Shown here: one piece after another, positions 1 through 9,400 of the stretch | Position numbering within the stretch: position 1 is the first letter of the stretch | Layout of the letters: each line of letters begins with the position of its first letter | Source of the DNA: Nocardiopsis xinjiangensis YIM 90004 | Lineage (GTDB): Bacteria; Actinomycetota; Actinomycetes; Streptosporangiales; Streptosporangiaceae | Length of the DNA stretch: 64,000 bases | Direction of reading: 5' to 3' | Assembly (NCBI RefSeq): GCF_000341145.1 | Contig: NZ_ANBE01000011.1 | Span: forward strand, 102,402-166,401 | Notes under the pieces: model-generated | The model's input: the letters and a program-made list of their open reading frames with translations, nothing else | The model's database searches: none | What the model was told of the DNA's origin: nothing | Program-made: the position numbers and the translations under genes

Positions 1-521
1 GCCGCGTCCACGTCGTTGGTCGGCTCGTCGAGGATGACCAGCGGCACGGGGGCGACCGCTGCCATGGCGAACGCCGTCAAGCGACGAACCCCTCCGGAGA
101 TCCCCCCACCGTCCGGCCCGGCCCTCCGGTGGAACCACTCTCCGATGTCCAGTTCATCGGCCATGCGCTCGGCGGCCTCCCGGGCGGCCACGCGGGACAT
201 GCCGCGCAGCCGCCCGGCGATCTCGATCGCCTCTCTCGGCGTCAGCCCGTCCAAAGGCGCCTGCGCTTGAGCCTGCAGCCCCACGCAGCGGCGCACCGTA
301 GCAGGGTGTTCATCAGCGTCGACCCCCACGACCCGGATGGACCCGCTGTCGGGCCGAAGCAGCCCGACCAGCTGGGAAACCAGGGTGGTCTTGCCGGCGC
401 CGTTGTGTCCGAGCAGTCCGACCACCTCGCCGGGCCTGGCTTGCAAGCTGACTGCGTCGTTCGCACGGACCGGGCCGAACCGCCGCGTCACGTCTTCGAC
501 CTCGAGTATCGCGTCACCCAT
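1..521 (-). CDS. ABC transporter ATP-binding protein (3' part beyond window)
   Basis: The gene runs off the left edge; 173 codons are visible from the ATG at 521. It is the nucleotide-binding subunit of an ABC transporter, which powers transport on the inner face of the membrane. Walker A is GHNGAGKTT (about residues 39-47), the signature region reads ISGGVRR, and Walker B is LVILDEP followed by the D-loop residues TND. The DrrA/CcmA-like layout and the divergent TetR gene at 769 suggest a small-molecule or drug exporter controlled by that regulator. The signature is slightly unusual, because exporters of this group normally carry LSGGMRR. The permease should lie left of the window. The substrate cannot be told from the sequence. 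Confidence 0.9.
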   Translation of the reverse strand, partial: MGDAILEVEDVTRRFGPVRANDAVSLQARPGEVVGLLGHNGAGKTTLVSQLVGLLRPDSGSIRVVGVDADEHPATVRRCVGLQAQAQAPLDGLTPREAIEIAGRLRGMSRVAAREAAERMADELDIGEWFHRRAGPDGGGISGGVRRLTAFAMAAVAPVPLVILDEPTNDVDA

Positions 522-621
522 CGTGATCTCCGTAGCTGCTTCGCTGCCCAGATTTGAGATACCAGCAGTATCCAGATGACAAAAGTATCCCTATGCCGGA
601 AGTACGTAAATGGACGGGTCG

Positions 622-668
622 CTCAGTACGGAAAGGCCCTGCGGGGGCCTCGAAGCGGGTGTACTGAG
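622..668. promoter_or_regulatory. Nested inverted repeat in the divergent ABC/TetR promoter region
   Basis: The arms CTCAGTAC (622-629) and GTACTGAG (661-668) are perfect 8-bp complements. Inside them AGGCCC (634-639) pairs with GGGCCT (645-650). The element sits 100 bp upstream of the TetR gene, between two divergent genes, where a TetR operator would be expected. TetR operators usually have closer half-sites, so it could also be an RNA hairpin. Confidence 0.35.
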
Positions 669-768
669 CTGAGGCATCGCTGAGCAGCATCGCGCCGAGA
701 GCCGGTGCTGTGTCGGTCAGGACCGCGGCGGAGCGAACCTTGGCTGGTGCGGTACTAGGCTGCGGGGC

Positions 769-1500
769 ATGGACCAACATCGGCAGACGCCCGCACGACG
801 GAGACGACGGACTCGTGCCGAGCAGAAGCTGCAGACCCGCAACGCTCTGATCGAGGCGGGGTTGATGAACTTCAGCCGTGATGGTTACCACGGCGCTTCG
901 TTGGAGGAGATCGCCGACACAGCCGGTTTCTCCAAAGGAGCGGTCTACTCGAACTTCGGTGGCAAGGCCGAACTGTTTCTCGCAGTGCTGGACCACAACC
1001 TGAGCACGCTGCGTGGTGAGGACTGGGATCCTCTGGCCCCCGCCGGGAGCACCGGGGCCGACAGGGCCCCCCTTCCGGCAGAGGTCGCCGGTGACCGGGA
1101 CCGGGCTGAGCAACTGGTGCGCGGGTTCGAACTGGCAACGCTGGAATTCATCACCACCGCCGCCCGGGACGACACGCTCGTCCCTGCGCTGCGCATCCGG
1201 ATCCGGACACTGCTCGATGCCTACGAGCGTGTCGCAAGCGACCACCGAGCACCGGACGAAGCACTGGCGGGCGATGAGGTCGCCCAGCTCATGGCCGCGC
1301 TCGAGCAGGGTGTGTCCGTCCTCGCGCTCAGCGGTGTCGCTTCGGTGGACGGGTCCCTGCTGCGCCTGGGGATGCGACGGCTCCTCGGTGACTCGACCGG
1401 CGACACGGGCCGGCCCGGCGACACCTCACTACTGCCTACCGTGGAACAGGTACAACGCCTGCTCGACGACAGCTCGGTGGAGACCGATGCCTCCGAGTAG
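769..1500 (+). CDS. TetR/AcrR family transcriptional regulator
   Basis: A 243-residue protein with an Arg-rich start and a typical TetR DNA-binding domain at about residues 18-65. The recognition-helix region reads GFSKGAVYSNFGGKAELF, the family hallmark. The remaining about 175 residues form the variable, helical ligand-binding domain, so the inducer cannot be named. It is divergent from the ABC ATPase gene ending the left edge, with 247 bp between the two starts, and probably represses that transporter and itself. The inverted repeat at 622-668 is a candidate operator. The ATG at 769 directly precedes the conserved N-terminus and no better start is seen. Confidence 0.93.
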   Translation: MDQHRQTPARRRRRTRAEQKLQTRNALIEAGLMNFSRDGYHGASLEEIADTAGFSKGAVYSNFGGKAELFLAVLDHNLSTLRGEDWDPLAPAGSTGADRAPLPAEVAGDRDRAEQLVRGFELATLEFITTAARDDTLVPALRIRIRTLLDAYERVASDHRAPDEALAGDEVAQLMAALEQGVSVLALSGVASVDGSLLRLGMRRLLGDSTGDTGRPGDTSLLPTVEQVQRLLDDSSVETDASE

Positions 1501-1601
1501 ACCCGCCCGGAACAGGCCTGGCCTTCGGCGAGCGTGCCCGGGCGAGGGTTGAGCAACGGCTCCCGTTCGGTGCGGCCCGGGACTTCTGGTTGACTTCGGC
1601 C

Positions 1602-2315
1602 ATGCCTGAACTCTCGCGTGAACACCTGCTCGACATCGCCGGACAGCCCTCCTTCGACCGCGCGCTGGATTACCTCGACCGTGTGTGCGGCCGACGCTTC
1701 AGCCAGGGCCGGGTACACGCCACCGTGAGCGGGACGGCCCGCTACCGCGTCCAGATCACCGATGAAGGCGACTTCTCCTGGGGCTGCGACTGCCCTTGGG
1801 CTCTGGAGGGCCACTGCTGCAAACACGTCGTCGCGGTGGGGTTGGTGCACCTCTTCGAGCGCGAGCACGGTGAGCGGGCTCCCCAGGTACCCGAGATCGC
1901 CGCCCACCTGCGTTCCTTGGACCAGGAGAGCCTCGTGGGGCTCCTGCTGGCCGAGACCGAGCACTCCCCCGCCCTGACCCTGGACCTGGAGGTCCGGGCC
2001 GCAGTGGCGTCCGGGGACACGGGCACGCTGACCACTCTGTTCGAGAGCGCGTTGGAGGTGTCCGAACCGGTACCCCAGGAACAGGCGGCCGATTACGCCC
2101 GTGCCGTGCACACCGCCGCCGACACGGTGCGCATGCTGGAGGAGGGCGGCCGGGCCGAGGCCGCCGCTGAGCTCTTCGAGGCCGTGTGCGCCTACACCGA
2201 GGACGCGGAAGACTTCGTCGAGGACCTGGAGGGTGAGATCGCCGCCGCCCTGGACCAGCTGTACGAGAGCGAGGCGGGAGCAAACAGCGTTGTCGGCGCT
2301 CCCATCGCCCAGTGA
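1602..2315 (+). CDS. SWIM zinc-finger domain protein
   Basis: A 237-residue protein starting at the ATG at 1602; an in-frame TTG four codons earlier is less likely. A SWIM zinc finger lies at about residues 60-80: CDCPWALEGHCCKH fits the CxC...CxH zinc pattern known to bind nucleic acids or proteins. The C-terminal half is acidic and helical without a recognised domain. A paralogue with the same layout lies at 18980-19690. The neighbours are a TetR gene 101 bp upstream on the same strand and a convergent WD40 gene. SWIM proteins in actinobacteria often accompany SNF2 helicases or MoxR/VWA clusters, but none is seen nearby, so the role is open. Confidence 0.8.
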   Translation: MPELSREHLLDIAGQPSFDRALDYLDRVCGRRFSQGRVHATVSGTARYRVQITDEGDFSWGCDCPWALEGHCCKHVVAVGLVHLFEREHGERAPQVPEIAAHLRSLDQESLVGLLLAETEHSPALTLDLEVRAAVASGDTGTLTTLFESALEVSEPVPQEQAADYARAVHTAADTVRMLEEGGRAEAAAELFEAVCAYTEDAEDFVEDLEGEIAAALDQLYESEAGANSVVGAPIAQ

Positions 2316-2346
2316 GGCACCTCTGATCTCCGGATGAGGCATGTCT

Positions 2347-2374
2347 GCGCCCGGCCGAGGGCCCGGCCGGGCGC
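2347..2374. terminator. Hairpin between convergent SWIM and WD40 genes
   Basis: GCGCCCGGCC (2347-2356) and GGCCGGGCGC (2365-2374) form a perfect 10-bp stem with an 8-base loop. It lies between the SWIM stop (2315) and the WD40 stop (2431), so it can act as a terminator for both strands. There is no U-tract, as is usual in actinomycetes. Confidence 0.6.
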
Positions 2375-2430
2375 TGAGCCGGCCCTCGGTGATCCGGCTT
2401 CCCGCCCTCGTTCTGCCGCCCCGGGCGGAG

Positions 2431-4605
2431 TCATTGGCGCCGGCCCTCGCCCCCGATCAGGTCGACCACACGCACCCCGCCTTCGCCGACCACCGCGAGC
2501 GAGCTCTCGTCGGGTGAGAACGCCAGACCTGTCGTGGCCCCGGTGGTCCTCGTGCGGCTCAGGGGTTTCAAGGTCGCCAAGTCGTGCAGGGCGATCGTTC
2601 CGTCCCCTCCGCACCAGGCCAGGTGTGTACGGCTGACGGCGAGGGCGCGTGGGTGATCCACCCGCCGGGTCTGCGACCCGCGGTCCTGCCGCATCCGTTC
2701 ACGGGCCCTCCACCGACCCGTGGCCACGTCCCACAGGGTCAGCACGATCTCTTCTTCCCACGCCCCGCCGCTTTCGCGGTCCAGGGTCCGCCGATGGAGG
2801 CTGACCAACCGGTCCGCTCCCGGGGAGAACCGGAGCAGCACCCACCGGCCCCCGGGCCCCTCCTCCCCCAACTGGCGGCTACCGCCGGCCAGCAGGTCGA
2901 AGACCCTGATGGGGGCGCCGGTCCCCGCCAGGGCGTACAGCTCCTGCCCGGGGCTGATCGCATCGGGGACATGGCGGCCGTACATGCTCGTGTAGAGGTC
3001 GTAGTCCCTTCCCTCATGGCGCGCGACCTCGATCAGTTCCTTCTCCGTCCCGGGGTCGCGGCGGGGGAAGGGGCACTCCCGGCCGAGCGGTGCCGCATCG
3101 ATCGGGTCGCGGGCGTCGAGCACGAACCATTCGTCGGTGACCGGGGAGAAGACCGCCACGTGGGCGCTGTCGGGGCTCCACACGGGTGTGGTGACCCGCG
3201 TGTCGAAACCACCATGATGGCGCTTTCCCGCTTCCGGTCTCCACAGGCGTACCCCGCCGACCCCGCCCGTGGCCAACAGGTCTCCCCCGGGTGACCACGC
3301 CAGCGCCGTCGTCTCCTCGGGAGCGCAGTCGATCCGTGCGGACACGGACGGCTCTTGGTCCCGGTCGGTGTCCCAGAGGACGATGTCGGCCCATCCCTGG
3401 TGGCGGGAGCGCAACTCGGCCAGCCTGCGCCCGTCGGGGGACCACTCCACCGCCTTGGTCTGGGGACCCAGATGGCCGAGACGGCTGCGCTGCCACAGCA
3501 TTCCTGGGCCGTCGGGTTCGCACAGGTCCGGTCCCCGCCCGGCGAACAGGCAGGCCCGCACGCCGTCGGGGTGTCGGCGCAGCCCCGTGTACGGACGTCC
3601 GGGCAAGCCCTCGTGCCAGCTCCGAAACTCCGGATCGGTGTGCGGGGCCGGCCAGGTCACGACCATGCTCGCCGGTACCGACGGTCTCCCCGCGTCCAGG
3701 TGCTGTTCCCTCTGCGCCAGTGCCATCAGGGTCCCGTCCTGATGCCAGTCGAGGTCGAGGATCTTGCGTACGTCCGGCACCGGGCCGAGCCAGGCCGGTT
3801 GCTCTCGTGCTTGCACCGCCCACAGGCGTACGCCGATGTCCTCTCCGATGGCGAGCGTTCGGGAGTCGGGTGACCAGGCGATGACCGGACGGTCCCCGGC
3901 CCCCCACCGTGGCGCGGTGGGGGTGGCGGCGATCTCTTTCCAGGTCTCGGTGTCGAAGACCAGCACCATGCGTACGTGCTCGACGCGGCTCTTCCATCCG
4001 TGGATGTCGTCCGCCTCGGTCTCGCCCACGTCGGGGAAGCGGTCGCTCTCGCCCAGCACCGCGAGCCGTCGTCCGTCGGGGCTCCACACTGCCCGGTCAA
4101 GGGCGGCACCGGTGATGTCGAGCCGCTCCTGCCGGCTCCAGTCGTGCGGGTCCCAGATCCACACGGAGGCGTCGTGGGCGCCGACGGTCGCCAGGCGTCC
4201 GCCGTCGGGGGACCACGCGAGCGAGCGCACCGGGGCGCGGTGACCGGTGAGCATCCGTACGAGACGGGTGTCGTCCGGTACCCCCGTCGGCCCCCGGGCG
4301 CTCAATCGCACCGGGGGCAACGCCTCTTCCACACCGGTCAGCCACGCGAACACCGAGGGCCGTGGAGCGAGGAGGTCGTACAGGACACAGGCCACCTCGT
4401 CCCGGCCGTGGGGGCGCACGAGCAGGTGGGCGTGGCTCAGCAACAGCCACCGCAGATGCCCCGGCGGGGAGGAGAGGTCGCTTCCTCCGGGCACCTGGGC
4501 TTCGATCTCGTCGGCCACCGTCTGCGGGCCCCGGGTGGCGACCTGCTCCACCAGGGTGGCGTAGTCCCTGATCCGGGCGGCGTGGTCGTGAGCGTGTTCG
4601 GGCAT
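2431..4605 (-). CDS. WD40 repeat protein
   Basis: A 724-residue protein from the ATG at 4605; the open frame extends further upstream, but that part has no coding character. Residues 1 to about 110 are helical and resemble the helical spacer that joins NTPase and WD40 parts in STAND proteins. The rest holds about 11 WD40-like repeats, recognisable by repeated AWSPDG / VWSPDG cores and terminal LW or WD pairs. This should fold into one or two beta-propellers for protein contacts. No NTPase is encoded with it, so it may be the detached sensor part of a STAND-type protein or a stand-alone scaffold. It is divergent from the MOSC remnant and convergent with the SWIM gene. Cytoplasmic; no signal peptide or membrane segment. 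Confidence 0.8.
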   Translation of the reverse strand: MPEHAHDHAARIRDYATLVEQVATRGPQTVADEIEAQVPGGSDLSSPPGHLRWLLLSHAHLLVRPHGRDEVACVLYDLLAPRPSVFAWLTGVEEALPPVRLSARGPTGVPDDTRLVRMLTGHRAPVRSLAWSPDGGRLATVGAHDASVWIWDPHDWSRQERLDITGAALDRAVWSPDGRRLAVLGESDRFPDVGETEADDIHGWKSRVEHVRMVLVFDTETWKEIAATPTAPRWGAGDRPVIAWSPDSRTLAIGEDIGVRLWAVQAREQPAWLGPVPDVRKILDLDWHQDGTLMALAQREQHLDAGRPSVPASMVVTWPAPHTDPEFRSWHEGLPGRPYTGLRRHPDGVRACLFAGRGPDLCEPDGPGMLWQRSRLGHLGPQTKAVEWSPDGRRLAELRSRHQGWADIVLWDTDRDQEPSVSARIDCAPEETTALAWSPGGDLLATGGVGGVRLWRPEAGKRHHGGFDTRVTTPVWSPDSAHVAVFSPVTDEWFVLDARDPIDAAPLGRECPFPRRDPGTEKELIEVARHEGRDYDLYTSMYGRHVPDAISPGQELYALAGTGAPIRVFDLLAGGSRQLGEEGPGGRWVLLRFSPGADRLVSLHRRTLDRESGGAWEEEIVLTLWDVATGRWRARERMRQDRGSQTRRVDHPRALAVSRTHLAWCGGDGTIALHDLATLKPLSRTRTTGATTGLAFSPDESSLAVVGEGGVRVVDLIGGEGRRQ

Positions 4606-4873
4606 GTCCACATTCGGCACGTTAACGGTCACAGGAGACCACGAATCCCCGGCTCGGTGGCCGATTCCGGCCACCCACGGTTGTTCTGCCGGTTTCTCCC
4701 GGTTCGGTTCACCGTTGTCGCCGCTTTCCGGGTACCATCTGTCCGCTCCCCTGGGCGAGAAGGGCTGCGGTGAAGAGCTAGGTGGAGGCGATACACCGGG
4801 CCTGGTGCGAGGCGGTGATCTCGTGTGTAGCACCATGGCCTCGTTCCTGTGTTCGTGACGGCGATCGGTGACC

Positions 4874-5130
4874 ATGGCCGATCCCCTGCCCCGCGCCCGG
4901 GTGGTTTCGGTGCACGTCGGCCCGGTCCAGCGTTTCGACGACGACACCGGAGACTCTTGGTCCGGCGCGAGCGGCAAGACCGCCCTCAGCGAACCGGTCC
5001 GGGTCGAGCAACACCACGTCACCGGCGATGAACAGGCTGATCGGCCTCATCACGGCGGTCCGGACAAGGCCGTGTCCGTCCACCCGTCCGAGCACCACCC
5101 GCGCCGGCGGGAGGAGTTGGGCCTGTCCTC
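4874..5130 (+). pseudogene. Truncated MOSC-domain (YiiM-like) gene
   Basis: The first about 85 codons match the N-terminal half of a MOSC/YiiM protein: VVSVHVGPVQ near the start, then GDEQADRPHHGGPDKAV, the family's conserved core. Full proteins have about 220 residues with the catalytic Cys in the second half. Here the homology ends near 5130 and the frame runs on, by accident, into the next gene at 5213. I read it as a 3'-truncated relic. The alternative, a real fusion of half a MOSC domain to a propeller protein (open frame 4868-6310), is possible but structurally unlikely. Confidence 0.65.
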
Positions 5131-5212
5131 GATGGGCCGGGTGCCTTCGGGCCAAGGGCTCTTCGGTCCCCCTGGGCCTTTGCCCCAGAACGAGGAGAAG
5201 GGCGGGAGACCG

Positions 5213-6310
5213 ATGTGCCGGAGAACCGAAGCAGACCGGGGGAGCACGATCCGGGAGATGCGTCTGCTCGGCGCGGATCGGGGTGAGGCGCGCCTCCAAC
5301 GGGTCCAGGACATTTTGCTGGTCACGTTCGAGACCGAACGCGGAACCGGTCCGGCTCGTGACCTCTACCGGGCGATCGCCTTCGATCTGAGGACCTGCCG
5401 GGCTCTGAGTCCCGTGCACTCCTTCGACCACCCGGTCCACTTGAGCGACCTCCCCGCGCTCGGCCCCGAACCGGTCCTGGCGTTCACCGTGATCGGGGCC
5501 CTGAAGATCGCCGACCTGCGCGACGGTTCCGTTCTGCAGACCTTCCCCTTGCCCCACGCGGGCGAGAGGCTGCGCCTCGACGATTGTGAGCTGGCTCTGG
5601 GCCGCTACGGCGGCCGTGACCTGCTCTTCCTGCACGAGGACGGGATCGGTTACGAATGTGAGTGGTGGGCGGTGGATCTGGCCACCGGCGAACCGGTCGG
5701 GGATGGTCTCGTCGATGCACACTTCCGCTACACAGAGGTCAGCGAACGCCTCACTTTGCGGCACGGCTATCTGGCCCATGCCAGCACCGAGGAGGTCGTC
5801 GAATTCGGAACCGAGGACTTCTCCGTCATCAACGCGCCCTTCGTCTACGTCTACAGCGCGGAGGACGGATCCTGGGTGGGGAAGATCCGTCTCCATAACG
5901 GGGTCCCCGAGGATCGGAACGTCGAGATCGCCCGCGCGGCCGGACGTACCTACCTCGCCGAGGCCGGGAGCATCCTCACCCTGCCCGAGATGGAGCCGGT
6001 CTTTTCACGGGACGTTTGGGGTGTGGAGGAAGTGCTGACGGTCGTGTCTCGGGTGACCGAGTGGGGCGGCCGCCCGGTCGCCGTCCTGGCCCGAAAGCCA
6101 GAGCACTCCCCCGAGGTCCCGGGACAGTTGGGTTATCTGTTCCTGGACACGGAGACCCCCGAGAAGGTCGTCCTTCCCTGGCCGGTGCCTCTCCGGGTAC
6201 ACGACCTGCAGGTGACCACCGACGGCACGATCGTGATCTCCTCCGTAGAGGGCGTCCACGTACTCCACACCGACCCCGCAGAAGCCGCCCGCTCCGGCCG
6301 AACGTCCTGA
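5213..6310 (+). CDS. Predicted beta-propeller (WD40/PQQ-like) protein
   Basis: A 365-residue protein. I chose the ATG at 5213 because GGGAG stands just before it and the frame upstream belongs to the MOSC relic. The product is built from repeated beta-rich blocks such as VYVYSAEDGSWVG and YLFLDTETPEKVVL, with alternating 'value, label, value' strands typical of WD40 or PQQ-like propellers, but no canonical WD motif. No signal peptide or membrane helix is seen, so it is probably cytoplasmic. It converges on the broken caspase-helicase gene. The function is unknown. It may work with the WD40 protein at 2431-4605, whose gene starts back-to-back with the MOSC relic. Confidence 0.65.
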   Translation: MCRRTEADRGSTIREMRLLGADRGEARLQRVQDILLVTFETERGTGPARDLYRAIAFDLRTCRALSPVHSFDHPVHLSDLPALGPEPVLAFTVIGALKIADLRDGSVLQTFPLPHAGERLRLDDCELALGRYGGRDLLFLHEDGIGYECEWWAVDLATGEPVGDGLVDAHFRYTEVSERLTLRHGYLAHASTEEVVEFGTEDFSVINAPFVYVYSAEDGSWVGKIRLHNGVPEDRNVEIARAAGRTYLAEAGSILTLPEMEPVFSRDVWGVEEVLTVVSRVTEWGGRPVAVLARKPEHSPEVPGQLGYLFLDTETPEKVVLPWPVPLRVHDLQVTTDGTIVISSVEGVHVLHTDPAEAARSGRTS

Positions 6311-6488
6311 GCCGGCGAAAATCCAATGCGAATCGACCTCGAGCGGAGATGGGTGCCGAGCACCGCCTGTGACCGCAGACCCGTGTGTCTGTCTCACAAA
6401 CCATGCCTCTCGTACGCTCAGGGGAGCCCGGACACAGAGAGCCCGCCCCAGCGGTGTTCGCATGGCATATGGAGGGGACCGGGCCCTC

Positions 6489-9400
6489 TCACCCGCCGAC
6501 GCGCAACTCGTCGCACACCGCCTTGGGTTCGGCCAAGCAGCGCCAAGCGGGAACCCTCATCACCGTCCGTAGACCCGACATCTGCTCGAACAGGACCGCC
6601 TCATCGACGGAGCGCTGCAAAGTCCGCCCCGGATCGAGGGCGCCGGGGTCGCCGCCACCCGCCGTGTCCACGAAGACGGCCGTGTCCCCGTACGGGGTAC
6701 TGATCTGCAGGTCGCAGGTGTAGCCGCCCCGAGTTACCCGCACCCGCGGCTGTGCCCCCGCGTCACCGAGTGCCTCGAACAGCCGCGCACGGGGCTCGGC
6801 CAGGCCCGGCCCGTCCGCCCTGTCGGCACCATGTGCCAGGTCGCGAAGCAGCCCGTCCCGCTCACTCCAGTATTCCCGGTCACCCACCACATAGAGCCCG
6901 GCCCAGGCCCGTGTGGCCGCGACGTTCCACAGGTTCTGCTGCCGGGCCGCCCAGTCACCGGTCGTACGCTTGACCCCCTGCGCGGCGGCCGGCGAGATCA
7001 CGATGACGTCGCGCTCACCGCCTTGGGACGTGTAGGCCGTCCCCACTCGGATACGGTCTCCCACTCGGGTACCCAGCCTGCGCTCGATCTCTCTGACCTG
7101 AGCTCTGAAGGGCGAGACGACACCGATGTCGGCATTTTCGGGCAACGTGCGATCCAGTTCGTCCACCAGCTCGGCGACCTGGTCGACCTCCTCGGGATTA
7201 CTGCAGGAACGGCCGTCGGGACGTTCAGGACGACCCTGGACGTCGAGCCACCGGACCGCCCGATCGGGGGCCACGGCCAGGTCGGCGGTCCAGGTGCACA
7301 CCGCCAGACGCCCTGCGTAGAAGCGCCGGTTGACCGGGGTGACGATGTCGGGGTGGCAACGGTAGTGCTCGTCCAACCAGAGCACCTCTCCCCCGGAGCC
7401 GGCCAGTGCCGAAGCAGCTGCGTGGTAGGCCGAGGAGCCGCTGTGGATCAAGGAACGGTCTTCGAGCCATTGTTCCCTCAACTGGTGGGTCGCTCGGATC
7501 CTGCGGTCCTCGTCGGGGTCGAGCGGATGCACCGGCTGGAGCTGGTTCGGGTCGCCGATGACCAGCGCACGCTTGGCTCGGTAGAGCAGCGGGATCAGAT
7601 CGGAGACGGTGCACTGGCTGGCCTCGTCGACCACCAGGTCGAACAGGGCCGCATCGGGCGGGAAACCCCTCGGACCGAACGGGATGTGGTGCCCCAGGCA
7701 CGCGCCACCCGCACGAGCCGGCGCATGCCTTTCCAACCGGTGCCCCCGGCCTCCAGGTTGCGCAGGCGCTGATCCAGGACCGAGCGTCCCACCCCAAGCA
7801 CCTGGGCCACCCGGGACACGAGGTAGGCGCGGCTGTCCTCTCGGCGCTGTTCGCGTACCTGCCGCATACGTTCACTGATCTGCTCCGGGGCGTCCTTGCC
7901 CTCGAGCCCGGACCGCAGCGTGCGCCACTCCTGCTCAGTGGTGAGAAAGGAGAGCAGGGCGGACAGCTCGGCGCGAGTGCCCTCCACACCCAGGCTCCGG
8001 CGGATGCGCCATCGGTGCCACCAGCCCGTCCACCGGCTCTCCAAAGCGCGCTCGGCCCTGTGTGCCCAGGAACGGAGCCCGGGCCCGCCTGCGAAACTGC
8101 CGGGTCCGATCCCGCTGGGCAGGTGTCGATCTCCTTGGCCCGCGGCCCCGCCAGGACCGCCAGACGGCGCTCGGACTCACCGATGCTGTGCAGCTCGCCC
8201 TGTGCTCGCTCCAGGCGCCTGCGGTGCATGGCGAGGTTCTCCTTCGAGGTTGTGGGATCGGTGTGCTCCCAGCGAGCCGAGAGGAGGCGGTCGAGGATCG
8301 CCGGTTCCTTTCCTCGTTCCTCTCTGTTACCGGTGCGGATGACCAGGTCTGCGTCGGCGTGCAGCTCGTTGGCTCTTCGGACGACCTCGTCCACAGCGGT
8401 GTTGTTGGTGGAAGCCACGAGGACCGACTGCCCGTCGGCGATCGCTGTGGTGACCACGGAGGTGATCAATTCGCTCTTACCGGTGCCAGGGGCGCCGGTG
8501 GCCACGGTCAGCGTTCGGCTCATGGCCGAGTCGAGGACCTCTTCCTGGGCCGTGTTGCTGCGACCGGTCACTACGGGCAACGCGGGGGCGGCGGAAGCAT
8601 CCGCGGGCAGCGGGGCGGAGAAACTGCCCAATGCGGTCTCACGGATCTTGTCGACGGCGATACCCGTTCTGCTTCGATGGTCCAGATCGCCGAGGAGCTG
8701 TTTGACAGCGGCAGCGGCGGTGTCTGCCTTGTACAACACCGCTGTGTTCTGGGCACTCTTGCGGGCCGCACGCCCTACGTCCAAGCTGTCGTTCAGTTCA
8801 CCGGCCACCAGGTCGTCGACGCGGTCCAGTGCCACCAGCTCGCAGACCGACCGTGCCTTGTCGGCCAGCCCGGAGACACCACTGCCGCCCCCAATCGGCC
8901 CGGAACCAGTCGACCAGGTCCTCGATGGCGCTCTCGTCCAATTCCTCGGCCGATACCAGCAGTTCGCGATTCAATTCGGATTCGCCGACCGGGGTGAGGG
9001 AACGCTGCCCTTCCTTCTCGGTGACCTCTACGTCCATGACGAAGAGCGGCGCCACCTTGGTGCGCGCTTTCCTCTTGCCTGACGAAGCGGGAGAGAACAC
9101 CACAGCGGGGTAGCCGTAGCGCAGGGGCTTTCCTTCCCTCTCGGCCGCCCGCGCCAAGGTGTCCGCCACCCCGTGCAGGGCCCAGCGTTCCGACGCGCCA
9201 CTGAGCAGGCGTTCCGATCCCATGTTGCAGGCCGCCACCTCGCGGCCATCGGCGTCGGGCAGCTGTTGCAGCACGCTCTGGCGCCGGAGACAGTCACGGT
9301 AGTAGTCCAGTAGCGCGTCCCATCGCCAGGTCCCGTCGTCCTCATCCGCGTTCGTTCCGTACGCCCGGCCGGCCCTGTAGGAACGGTTACCGTCCCTTGC

